Below, piece after piece: positions 1 through 6,104 of a stretch of DNA of 7,843 nucleotides. Numbering within the stretch: the first letter of the stretch is position 1; the number at the start of each line of letters is the position of its first letter. Source of the stretch: Flavobacteriales bacterium. GTDB lineage: Bacteria; Bacteroidota; Bacteroidia; Flavobacteriales; PHOS-HE28. Made by a program: the position numbers and the translations under genes. The notes beneath the pieces were generated by a model, which had not been told where the DNA came from, did not search any database, and worked only from the letters and a program-made list of their open reading frames with translations. Location of the stretch: the NCBI GenBank assembly GCA_008016945.1, contig SSGN01000230.1, forward strand, positions 1 through 7,843. Reading direction: 5' to 3'.

Positions 1-1191
1 GCAGGGCGCGCCCTGCTGGCCCGCCAGCCCTTCGCTCCGGAGGATCTGGACGAGGTGATCCTGGGCTGTGCCAGCCCCAGCCCGGACGAGGTGAATATCG
101 GCCGGGTGGCAGCCCTGCGCCTGGGCTGCGGCAACAAGGTGACGGGCTGGACGGTGATGCGCAACTGCGCGAGTGGCATGCAGGCGCTGGATTCGGCCAT
201 GGCCAACATCCAGTCCGGCCGCTCGCAACTGGTACTGGCGGGGGGCGTGGATGCCCTGTCGCGCGCACCACTTCTCTACTCGGATGCGATGGTGTTGTGG
301 TTCTCGCAAATGATGGGTGCGCGCACAATGGGGGCAAAGCTCAGCCAGTTTGCCAAGCTGCGCCCCAGCGTTCTGCTGTCGCCGGTGATCGGCCTGATGA
401 AGGGGCTGACTGATCCCATCAATGGGCTGCTCATGGGCCAGACAGCCGAAAATATTGCCTGGAAGTTCGGCATCAGCCGACAGCAGATGGATGCCTTTTC
501 GGTCCGCAGCCACCAGCGCGCCGCAGCAGCGCGCGTTGAAGGTCGCCTCGGCGAGGTGGTTCCGCTTATCGATGACAAGGGCAATGTCCATCTGCATGAT
601 GATGGCGTGCGCGACGATGCAAGCCTTGCCGGCATGGCAAAGCCGAAGCCCTTCTTCGACAAGAAATACGGCAATGTCACTGCGGCCAACAGTTCGCAGA
701 TCACCGACGGCGCGGCCTGGCTGATCCTCGCGTCGGAGGAGGCGGTTCAGAAGTGGAATCTGCAGCCCCTCGGTCGCATCGTCGACAGCCAGTGGTCCGG
801 CCTCGACCCGGCGCAGATGGGGCTCGGGCCGGTACATGCTGCGACCCCGATCCTGCAGCGTCATGGGCTCGGTCTGAATGATCTTGATGCCTGGGAAATC
901 AACGAGGCCTTTGCCGCGCAGGTGCTGGCCTGCGTCGAAGCCTGGAAATCTGAGTCGTACTGCAAGGAGCAGCTGGGTCTGCCGGGCGCCCTCGGTGCGC
1001 TCGACGACGACAGGCTGAACGTCGATGGCGGCGCTGTGTCGATCGGCCATCCGGTGGGGGCCTCCGGCGCCCGCATCGTGCTGCATCTCCTGCATGTATT
1101 GCGCCAGAAGAATGCGAAGCGCGGCATGGCCTCGATCTGCATCGGCGGCGGCCTCGGTGGTGCGATGCTGGTCGAAGCTATGGAGGGTTGA
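1..1191 (+). CDS. fadI: FadI-like 3-ketoacyl-CoA / acetyl-CoA acyltransferase (thiolase), 5' end cut off by the window
   Basis: Cytosolic thiolase that cleaves 3-ketoacyl-CoA with CoA to give acetyl-CoA and a shortened acyl-CoA, the last step of beta-oxidation. The frame is open from base 1 and gives 396 residues without a start. The nucleophilic Cys lies in RNCASGMQAL (fragment residue 56); thiolases usually have it near residue 90, so roughly 35-40 residues are missing. Other active-site motifs are intact: NEAFA (301-305), GHPVGASGAR (His at 350) and the C-terminal CIGGG (Cys at 380). In that last motif the Q common in CIGGGQG is L here. The extended loop around residues 115-150, before the GQTAEN motif, resembles the trifunctional-enzyme beta-subunit/FadI group more than short AtoB enzymes. 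The FadJ-like gene two positions downstream fits a FadI-FadJ type pair. A biosynthetic or PHA-linked thiolase is less likely given these neighbours. The GTG at base 55 is internal, because the conserved frame continues upstream of it. Confidence 0.93.
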   Translation, partial: AGRALLARQPFAPEDLDEVILGCASPSPDEVNIGRVAALRLGCGNKVTGWTVMRNCASGMQALDSAMANIQSGRSQLVLAGGVDALSRAPLLYSDAMVLWFSQMMGARTMGAKLSQFAKLRPSVLLSPVIGLMKGLTDPINGLLMGQTAENIAWKFGISRQQMDAFSVRSHQRAAAARVEGRLGEVVPLIDDKGNVHLHDDGVRDDASLAGMAKPKPFFDKKYGNVTAANSSQITDGAAWLILASEEAVQKWNLQPLGRIVDSQWSGLDPAQMGLGPVHAATPILQRHGLGLNDLDAWEINEAFAAQVLACVEAWKSESYCKEQLGLPGALGALDDDRLNVDGGAVSIGHPVGASGARIVLHLLHVLRQKNAKRGMASICIGGGLGGAMLVEAMEG

Positions 1192-1194
1192 GCC

Positions 1195-2139
1195 ATGCGC
1201 ATCGGAATTGTTGTCGACTCCTGTTGCGACCTGCCCAAGGATTTCATCGAGGAAAACCGCATTGTCGTGATGCCGATCACCTTGCGCATCGGCGACCTGC
1301 TGATCGAGGACAGGCGCGACCCGCAGGAAACCCAGGCCTTCTATACGAGGCATCTCGACCAGAAAAGCGAGGATTTTGCAGAATCGATCCCCTTCTCGGT
1401 GCAGCAGATCGAGAAGCTCTTCCTCGAGAAGCTGGTGCTCGATTACGACTATGTTTTCTGCCTGACCATCACGAGCGGTCGCTCCGCGATCTACGACCAC
1501 GCGATGCAGGCGTCGCGCACCATCCTGACCAAGTACCGCGACGTTCGGCGCGCAGCCGGTGTGCCCGAACGCTTCGGTCTTGCCGTGCTCTCGTCGCGCA
1601 ACATGTTCGCCGGCCAGGCGGTGCAGGCGGCCGAGGCCGTTCGCCTCATCCGCCAGGGCGGCACGCCGAGCGAGATCGGTTCGCGGCTGCGCCAGCTGGT
1701 CGAGCAGACGCACACCTACATGGTGCCGGCTGACCTCTTCCATATCTACAAGCGAGCTTCGAAGAAGGGCGACAAGAGCATCGGCTGGGGGTCCTATGCG
1801 CTCGGTTCGATGCTCGATGTCAAGCCGATCCTGTACTGCCATCAGGACCAGGCCGGGCCGGTGGACAAGGTGCGCGGCTTCAATACCGGTGTCGAGCGAC
1901 TGTTCACCAAGGCCGCCGACCGCGTGAAGCGGGGGCTGGAGGTGCCCTATGTCTGCATCAGCTACGGAGGTCCGCTGGCCAACGTTCTCGCGCTGCCCGG
2001 CTATGCCGCCCTTCAGAAGGCGGTGCAGGACGCGGGCGCCGAGATTCTCCTGCCGCCGATGAGCAAAACCGCAGCCGTCAATGTCGGTCCGGGAGCCGTG
2101 ACGCTGGCGTTCGCCGCAGCCGGCCAGCCCCTGCATTGA
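1195..2139 (+). CDS. DegV-family (fatty-acid-binding fold) protein
   Basis: DegV proteins bind a single fatty acid. In Firmicutes the FakB members present it to the kinase FakA for phosphorylation. This 314-residue protein (typical members are about 280-290) shows the N-terminal signature DSCCDLP (residues 8-14, usually DSxxDLP) after a beta strand. It also has ITSGRSAIY (92-100) where the family has an SSxLSGTYQ-like ligand loop, LGSMLDVKPIL (203-213, matching the family's GSLLxIKPIL), and a C-terminal NVGPGAV (from residue 296) where an HxGPG motif is usual. No signal peptide or membrane segment is seen, so it should be cytosolic. GGAGGG at 1182-1187 is a good ribosome-binding site 7 nt before the ATG, and it lies inside the thiolase's end. 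Only 3 nt separate the two genes, implying cotranscription. No FakA/DhaK-like kinase is in the window. Family assignment is solid; the role (acyl carrier or sensor in beta-oxidation) is inference. Confidence 0.88.
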   Translation: MRIGIVVDSCCDLPKDFIEENRIVVMPITLRIGDLLIEDRRDPQETQAFYTRHLDQKSEDFAESIPFSVQQIEKLFLEKLVLDYDYVFCLTITSGRSAIYDHAMQASRTILTKYRDVRRAAGVPERFGLAVLSSRNMFAGQAVQAAEAVRLIRQGGTPSEIGSRLRQLVEQTHTYMVPADLFHIYKRASKKGDKSIGWGSYALGSMLDVKPILYCHQDQAGPVDKVRGFNTGVERLFTKAADRVKRGLEVPYVCISYGGPLANVLALPGYAALQKAVQDAGAEILLPPMSKTAAVNVGPGAVTLAFAAAGQPLH

Positions 2140-2160
2140 CAGCCTTGAGAGACGATCGAA

Positions 2161-4083
2161 ATGACTGAAAACAATCTGCAACACTGGCGCGTCGAAACCT
2201 GTGCCGACGGGATTGCCTGGGCAATTCTCGACAAGGCCGGTGAGTCGGCCAACTCGCTGTCAAAGGCAGTGATGGACGAACTGGCCAAAGTGCTCGACGG
2301 CTTCGACCGCAACCCCCCCAAGGCGGTGATATTCCGTTCCGGCAAGGACGCGGGCTTCATCGCCGGAGCCGACATCCAGGAATTCACCCAGCTCGATACG
2401 GCAGAGAAGGGCCGGGAGCTCGTCGAGCGCGGCTGGAACCTGTTCAACCGCCTGGCTGCGGTGCGCTCTCCGACCCTGGCCCTGGTGCGCGGCCACTGCC
2501 TCGGCGGCGGTCTTGAACTGGCGTTGGCCTGCCGCTACCTGCTTGCCGTCGACGAGCCGGGAACGAAGATGGGCCTGCCGGAAGTCATGCTCGGCATCTT
2601 CCCCGGCTGGGGCGGCATGCTGCGTCTGCCCGAGCGTGTCGGCCCCGCGGCTGCGATGGACATGATGCTTACGGGCAAGACTCTCGACGCCAAGCGCGCC
2701 AAGCGCATGGGGCTGGCCGACGACTGTGTCCCGCCGCGCGTGATGGAAAACGCGGCGCGCATGCTGGTGCTCTCGAACCAGCCGCGCCGGCCCCTGCCCT
2801 TCGTGCAGAGGCTGCTCAACGGCCCGCTGAAAGGCATCGTCGCCAGTGGTGCGAAGAAGCAGGTCGCCAAACGTGCGCGCATCGAGCACTACCCGGCCCC
2901 CTACGCGATCATCGACATCTGGGCGAGGCACAACGGCAATGCGCTCGCGGCGCCGGAGCTGGTCGACGGCATCGTGCGTTCGCCGACCGCGCGCAACCTC
3001 GTTCGCGTCTTCTTCCTGCAGGAGCGGCTGAAGAGCTTCGGCAAGGACAGCGACTTCAAGGCCAGGCGCGTGCATGTGGTGGGTGCTGGCGTCATGGGGG
3101 GCGACATCGCCGCCTGGTGCGCGCTGCGCGGCCTGACCGTCACGCTGCAGGACCAGAACATGGAGCGGATCGCGCCGGCGCTGAAGCGCGCGCGTACCGC
3201 CTTCGCCAAGCGCATCAAGGACAGGTTGCAACTGCGCGCTGTCATGGACAGGCTGATCCCCGATCCCGAAGGGCAGGGGGCAGCGCACGCCGATGTGGTG
3301 ATCGAGGCGATCTTCGAGAACGTCGAGGCGAAGCATGCGCTGTTTGCGAAGCTCGACGCCGTCATGCGCCCGGACGCCGTGCTGGCGACCAATACCTCCA
3401 GCCTGAAACTCGAAGATCTGCGCACGGTGCTGAAGAATCCCGCCCGACTTGTCGGTATCCACTTCTTCAACCCGGTATCCAAGATGCCGCTGGTCGAGGT
3501 GGTGTCGGCCGAAGGCGGCGACCCCGAAATGGCGAAGAAGGCCGCGGCCTTCGTGCGCCAGATCGATCGTCTGCCGCTACCCGTGAAGAGTGCCCCTGGC
3601 TTCCTGGTGAACGCCGTCCTCGGCCCCTACATGCTGGAAGCGTTGAAGGCGGTCGACGAAGGGAATTCGCCGGAGACGGTCGACGAGGCCATGCTCGCCT
3701 TCGGCATGCCGATGGGGCCGATCGAGCTGGTCGATATGGTCGGACTCGATGTGGCGATGGCCGCAGGCAAGGCCTTGGCGGGCTCGGGCGCTGAACCGCC
3801 GAAGTGCCTTGTCGAGCGTTTCAATGCCGGCAACCTCGGCAAGAAGACAGGAAAGGGCTTCTACGACCACAGCAGCGGCAAACCGGCCAAGGGTGCGCCG
3901 GGCACGGTGCCGGCCGGCCTTGCCGAGCGTCTGGTCAAGCCCTTGCTCGACAAGACGCAGAAGCTGGTCGCCGAAAACGTCGTGGCGGATGCCGAACTGG
4001 CCGACGCCGGGGTAATATTCGGCACCGGCTTCGCGCCGTTCACCGGTGGCCCTCTCAACTACATGAAAGCCAAGAATGGCTGA
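2161..4083 (+). CDS. fadJ: FadJ-like bifunctional enoyl-CoA hydratase / 3-hydroxyacyl-CoA dehydrogenase
   Basis: Multifunctional beta-oxidation enzyme: hydrates 2-enoyl-CoA, then oxidises L-3-hydroxyacyl-CoA with NAD+. The crotonase domain (about residues 10-190) has the oxyanion-hole segment FIAGAD (66-71) and two catalytic acids, E119 in GGGLELAL and E141 in LPEVMLG, the pair used by E. coli FadB (E119/E139). The NAD-binding dehydrogenase domain (about 303-478) has the Rossmann motif GAGVMG (308-313), NTSSL (Ser 413/414) and the catalytic His H434 in HFFNP. Two C-terminal dehydrogenase repeats follow: N484 in PGFLVNAVL, GKGFYD, and a second copy ending in GTGFAPFTGGPLNY. The Arg usually after that Asn is Ala485. 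At 640 residues it is shorter than FadB/FadJ (about 714-729), mainly in linkers. A GAGAGA ribosome-binding site at 2147-2152 lies 8 nt before the ATG. The stop overlaps the next gene. FadJ rather than FadB is chosen from the pairing with a FadI-like thiolase; this is not certain. Confidence 0.93.
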   Translation: MTENNLQHWRVETCADGIAWAILDKAGESANSLSKAVMDELAKVLDGFDRNPPKAVIFRSGKDAGFIAGADIQEFTQLDTAEKGRELVERGWNLFNRLAAVRSPTLALVRGHCLGGGLELALACRYLLAVDEPGTKMGLPEVMLGIFPGWGGMLRLPERVGPAAAMDMMLTGKTLDAKRAKRMGLADDCVPPRVMENAARMLVLSNQPRRPLPFVQRLLNGPLKGIVASGAKKQVAKRARIEHYPAPYAIIDIWARHNGNALAAPELVDGIVRSPTARNLVRVFFLQERLKSFGKDSDFKARRVHVVGAGVMGGDIAAWCALRGLTVTLQDQNMERIAPALKRARTAFAKRIKDRLQLRAVMDRLIPDPEGQGAAHADVVIEAIFENVEAKHALFAKLDAVMRPDAVLATNTSSLKLEDLRTVLKNPARLVGIHFFNPVSKMPLVEVVSAEGGDPEMAKKAAAFVRQIDRLPLPVKSAPGFLVNAVLGPYMLEALKAVDEGNSPETVDEAMLAFGMPMGPIELVDMVGLDVAMAAGKALAGSGAEPPKCLVERFNAGNLGKKTGKGFYDHSSGKPAKGAPGTVPAGLAERLVKPLLDKTQKLVAENVVADAELADAGVIFGTGFAPFTGGPLNYMKAKNG

Positions 4084-4480
4084 AGAACCTGTCCAGCTGC
4101 CGCAAGGCCAACCCGCGCTGCGCGTCATGCCGATGCCGGCTGACGTTAACCAGAACGGTGACGTCTTTGGCGGCTGGATCATGGCCCAGGTCGACGTTGC
4201 CGGTGCCATCCCCGCCATGCGCCGCGCCCGCGGCCGCGTGGCGACGGTGTCGGTCAATTCGTTCCTGTTCAAGCAGCCGGTGTCGGTCGGCGATATCGTC
4301 AGTTTTTACGCCGAAATTGTTGAAACCGGTCGCACTTCGATAAAAGTGAACGTCGAAGTGTTTGCCGAGCGTAATCCGACCGATCCGGTGATCGTCAAGG
4401 TGACGGAAGCGACGCTGACTTATGTTGCAATTACGCAACAAGGGGTCAAGCGCCAGCTGCCGGAACTGCATAAATCATAG
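4076..4480 (+). CDS. yciA: YciA-like acyl-CoA thioesterase (hotdog fold)
   Basis: Hydrolyses acyl-CoA to free acid and CoA in the cytosol. YciA enzymes have broad chain-length range and work as hotdog-fold oligomers. The 134-residue protein carries the family signature NQNGDVFGGW (residues 25-34), followed by D40 in MAQVD. D40 aligns, from my memory of the family, with the catalytic Asp44 of the Haemophilus YciA homologue. The later segments RVATVSVNSF, FKQPVSVGD and KVTEATLTYVA also match the fold. Length is normal. The ATG lies 8 nt inside the end of the FadJ-like gene (overlap 4076-4083) in a different frame, and the upstream Shine-Dalgarno is weak (GAAAG around 4064). Translation therefore probably depends on ribosomes finishing the upstream gene. 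This placement indicates a function tied to beta-oxidation, such as releasing CoA from stalled or excess acyl-CoAs. The substrate cannot be read from sequence. Confidence 0.92.
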   Translation: MAEEPVQLPQGQPALRVMPMPADVNQNGDVFGGWIMAQVDVAGAIPAMRRARGRVATVSVNSFLFKQPVSVGDIVSFYAEIVETGRTSIKVNVEVFAERNPTDPVIVKVTEATLTYVAITQQGVKRQLPELHKS

Positions 4481-4484
4481 ATTT

Positions 4485-4497
4485 CAAACGCTGTTTT
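4485..4497. promoter_or_regulatory. Operator-like inverted repeat upstream of fadL (CAAACGCTGTTTT)
   Basis: AAAC and GTTT arms separated by 3 nt form a short inverted repeat just upstream of the candidate -35 box. With flanks it reads TTCAAACGCTGTTTTATT. This matches the element at the fadN promoter, TTCAAACGTTCGTTTCATT, at 16 of 19 positions if one base is taken as deleted. It fits the PsrA-type pattern (G/C)AAAC(N2-4)GTTT(G/C) as I recall it, except for the last base. Binding by a TetR-family fatty-acid regulator is inference. Confidence 0.4.
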
Positions 4498-4498
4498 A

Positions 4499-4528
4499 TT
4501 GTTTAATCCGAACAGTTGTTTGTAATCT
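4499..4528 (+). promoter_or_regulatory. Candidate sigma70 promoter for fadL (weak)
   Basis: TTGTTT (4499-4504) and TAATCT (4523-4528) are 18 nt apart and would start transcription about 45 nt before the fadL ATG. The -10 match is poor and the region is AT-rich, so a chance match is possible. Its position right next to the operator-like repeat is the main support. Confidence 0.3.
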
Positions 4529-4565
4529 GTCGGAAGAAATTGTTTTTCCAAAGATAATCCAGACC

Positions 4566-4571
4566 AAGGAG
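4566..4571 (+). promoter_or_regulatory. Ribosome-binding site for fadL (AAGGAG)
   Basis: This strong Shine-Dalgarno is 8 nt before the ATG at 4580, which supports that start. Between them lies ATGTAATG, where an ATG-TAA start-stop pair (4575-4580) overlaps the real start codon. A second Shine-Dalgarno-like AAGGGG (4586-4591) sits 6 nt before another in-frame ATG at 4598. Confidence 0.7.
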
Positions 4572-4579
4572 ACCATGTA

Positions 4580-5884
4580 ATGACCAAGGGGTTGACCATG
4601 CGCCTGATCCCGGCGCTTCTGATGTTCAGTTTCGCCGGCACCGCTGCCGCTTCCGGTTTTCAGCTGCAAAATCAGGGCGGTTCGGGCAACGGCAACGCGT
4701 TCGCTGGTGCTGCTGCCGCTGCTGAAGACGGCAGCACGATTTTCTTCAACCCGGCTGGTATGACTTACTTGCCGACGGGGCATACGATTTCGCTGTCGGG
4801 TACGATTCTTGATCGTTCGATCAAATTCAAGGACGCAGGTACAACTAATCGCACTTTGAACAACGCGTCTCCAACTAATGGTGGAGAAGCTGGCGGCACA
4901 GCCTTCCTGCCCCATGGATATTGGACATGGTCAGTAGCACCTGACGTTTGGTTTGGTGTTGGCGTTGGGCCGACTTTCGGGAATAAGACCGAGTACGACA
5001 AGAGTTTTATTGGGCGTAATGCCGGCTATTTTGCCGATATCGAACATATCAATATCAACCCGTCGTTTGCGATCAAGGTGAACGACATGCTTTCGTTGGG
5101 CTTGGGCGTAAATTTCACTCGCGCTTCTGTTGAATTGAAGCAAGGTATAGCGCTGCCGACTGGTCTCGGCGGGAATACGGCTCAGAACTATCTCCACGTA
5201 GAAGGAGATCCTGTTTGGGGGGTCGGCGCTAATATCGGCGCGATGTTCCAGCTATCGCCAAGTACGCGCTTAGGTGTGACGTATCGCTCTGGAATCAAGT
5301 TTGACATTGAAGGGAAGCAAAAACTGCAGACCCAGTTGGGGGCGTTGAATCCAGTTTTGGTCAACCAAAAAGTTACTGCCGACGGTTATGAAACGCCAGG
5401 AAACCTCTCGTTCGCAGTATCTCAAAAGCTGAGCGATCGTTGGGAACTCCTTGGTGACTTTACATGGACTGACTGGAGTGTCTGGAAGGAACTGACACTG
5501 AAGCAGGCTAGCAATGGAGCAAGGGTTACAGGCCTCTCCTTCAATTTCGAGGATACTTGGCGCGTTGGCTTGGGCGCTAACTACAAGTACAACGATGCTT
5601 GGAAGCTGCGTTTCGGCGTTGCCTATGACGAGTCTCCGATTGGCAAGAATCAGGACCGTACAATGACGCTACCGGACTCTGATCGCGTGTGGTTGTCTTT
5701 TGGTGGCAAGTACACCTTGTCCAAGCAGGCATCTCTCGATTTTGGCTATAGCCACATTTTCTTCAAGGATGCGAAAACTGATCGGAATGCAACGCTCAAT
5801 CCTGCTTTTCCACAGACAGTTAAGGGTGAATGGAACAACAACCGTGCGGACATCCTCTCGGTTCAGTACAACCACGCGTTCTAA
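4580..5884 (+). CDS. fadL: OmpP1/FadL/TodX-family outer-membrane long-chain fatty acid (hydrophobic compound) transporter
   Basis: FadL proteins are 14-stranded outer-membrane barrels with an N-terminal hatch that move long-chain fatty acids, or in TodX-type members aromatic hydrocarbons, laterally into the membrane. The 434-residue precursor has a Sec signal peptide: basic K3/R8, hydrophobic stretch about 9-20, and a probable cleavage at TAAA|SGF (after residue 24). The mature start SGFQLQNQGGSGNGNAFAG and the FFNPAGM motif (55-61; NPA at 57-59) are typical of the family. The remainder alternates amphipathic beta strands and ends in aromatic Phe (NHAF), the signature for BAM-dependent insertion. 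The start at 4580 is supported by AAGGAG; 4598 is an alternative that also leaves a workable signal peptide. The gene is about 52-55% GC in lines I counted, against about 65% in neighbours. Fatty acid is the likely substrate from context; hydrocarbon uptake cannot be excluded. Confidence 0.93.
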   Translation: MTKGLTMRLIPALLMFSFAGTAAASGFQLQNQGGSGNGNAFAGAAAAAEDGSTIFFNPAGMTYLPTGHTISLSGTILDRSIKFKDAGTTNRTLNNASPTNGGEAGGTAFLPHGYWTWSVAPDVWFGVGVGPTFGNKTEYDKSFIGRNAGYFADIEHININPSFAIKVNDMLSLGLGVNFTRASVELKQGIALPTGLGGNTAQNYLHVEGDPVWGVGANIGAMFQLSPSTRLGVTYRSGIKFDIEGKQKLQTQLGALNPVLVNQKVTADGYETPGNLSFAVSQKLSDRWELLGDFTWTDWSVWKELTLKQASNGARVTGLSFNFEDTWRVGLGANYKYNDAWKLRFGVAYDESPIGKNQDRTMTLPDSDRVWLSFGGKYTLSKQASLDFGYSHIFFKDAKTDRNATLNPAFPQTVKGEWNNNRADILSVQYNHAF

Positions 5885-5903
5885 ACACTTCAGGCTGCAA
5901 ATC

Positions 5904-5933
5904 AACGGCGCCCAATCGGGCGCCGTTTTTTTT
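5904..5933 (+). terminator. Strong intrinsic terminator after fadL
   Basis: A perfect 10-bp inverted repeat (AACGGCGCCC / GGGCGCCGTT) with the 4-nt loop AATC runs from 5904 to 5927. It is followed by a run of eight T (5926-5933, two of them inside the stem). It begins 19 nt after the fadL stop. It insulates the fadN promoter from upstream transcription. On the minus strand there is no T-tract, so it is one-directional. Confidence 0.95.
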
Positions 5934-6001
5934 GCCCATACCCTCCGATGTGCAGGGGGGTGGAATTCGAGTTTCCCCTCTAATTTGGTGATGAATTTCC
6001 G

Positions 6002-6029
6002 TTGACGTTCGCTTTAAACGGCATATAAT
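6002..6029 (+). promoter_or_regulatory. Sigma70 promoter of the fadN-like gene
   Basis: TTGACG (6002-6007) and a perfect TATAAT (6024-6029) are 16 nt apart, making this close to consensus. Transcription would start near 6036, giving a leader of about 70 nt before the TTG start at 6105. Operator-like repeats cover both the -35 box and the start site, so a promoter this strong is probably held down by a repressor. Confidence 0.85.
6005..6015. promoter_or_regulatory. Degenerate upstream operator copy overlapping the -35 box
   Basis: ACGTTCGCTTT shares the 7-nt core ACGTTCG with the palindrome at 6032-6043. The two cores are 29 bp apart (6005 and 6034), close to three helical turns. The left arm is degenerate (TTGACG in place of CAAACG), as expected if it must also serve as a -35 hexamer. 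Function is inference. Confidence 0.4.
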
Positions 6030-6030
6030 T

Positions 6031-6044
6031 CAAACGTTCGTTTC
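6031..6044. promoter_or_regulatory. Palindromic operator at the fadN transcription start (CAAACGTTCGTTTC)
   Basis: AAACG-TT-CGTTT is an exact inverted repeat placed directly after the -10 box and over the expected start of transcription, a classic repressor position. It fits the PsrA-type consensus (G/C)AAAC(N2-4)GTTT(G/C) as I recall it. PsrA and related TetR regulators leave DNA when bound to fatty acid or acyl-CoA. The exact regulator cannot be named from the window, and no regulator gene is present. Confidence 0.65.
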
Positions 6045-6092
6045 ATTCGGCTGCGTGGTGGGTGGCGCCGATGCTGAACAACCGTCCAATAA

Positions 6093-6098
6093 AAGGAG
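6093..6098 (+). promoter_or_regulatory. Ribosome-binding site fixing a TTG start (AAGGAG)
   Basis: A full Shine-Dalgarno lies 6 nt before TTG at 6105. No in-frame ATG or GTG exists between this site and the start of the conserved Rossmann strand, so it decides the unusual start. Confidence 0.85.
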
Positions 6099-6104
6099 AA
6101 CAGC

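Larger units (their letters stand above)
4481..4579. other. 99-nt AT-rich intergenic region between yciA and fadL
   Basis: This gap is clearly more AT-rich than the genes to its left. I find no hairpin plus T-tract, so transcription from the upstream cluster may continue into fadL. It contains the operator-like TTCAAACGCTGTTTTATT (4483-4500), a weak promoter candidate and the fadL ribosome-binding site. Confidence 0.6.

Noticed and set aside
2260..3462. A 400-codon open frame on the minus strand
   Set aside because: Antisense to the FadJ-like gene; low-complexity, His/Arg-rich product typical of shadow frames in GC-rich DNA.
4553..4558. GATAAT as a fadL -10 box
   Set aside because: It sits only 7 nt before the ribosome-binding site and has no -35-like hexamer at 16-18 nt upstream.
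4440..4579. Possible terminator between yciA and fadL
   Set aside because: T-runs exist (4494-4497, 4543-4547) but no GC-rich stem precedes them.
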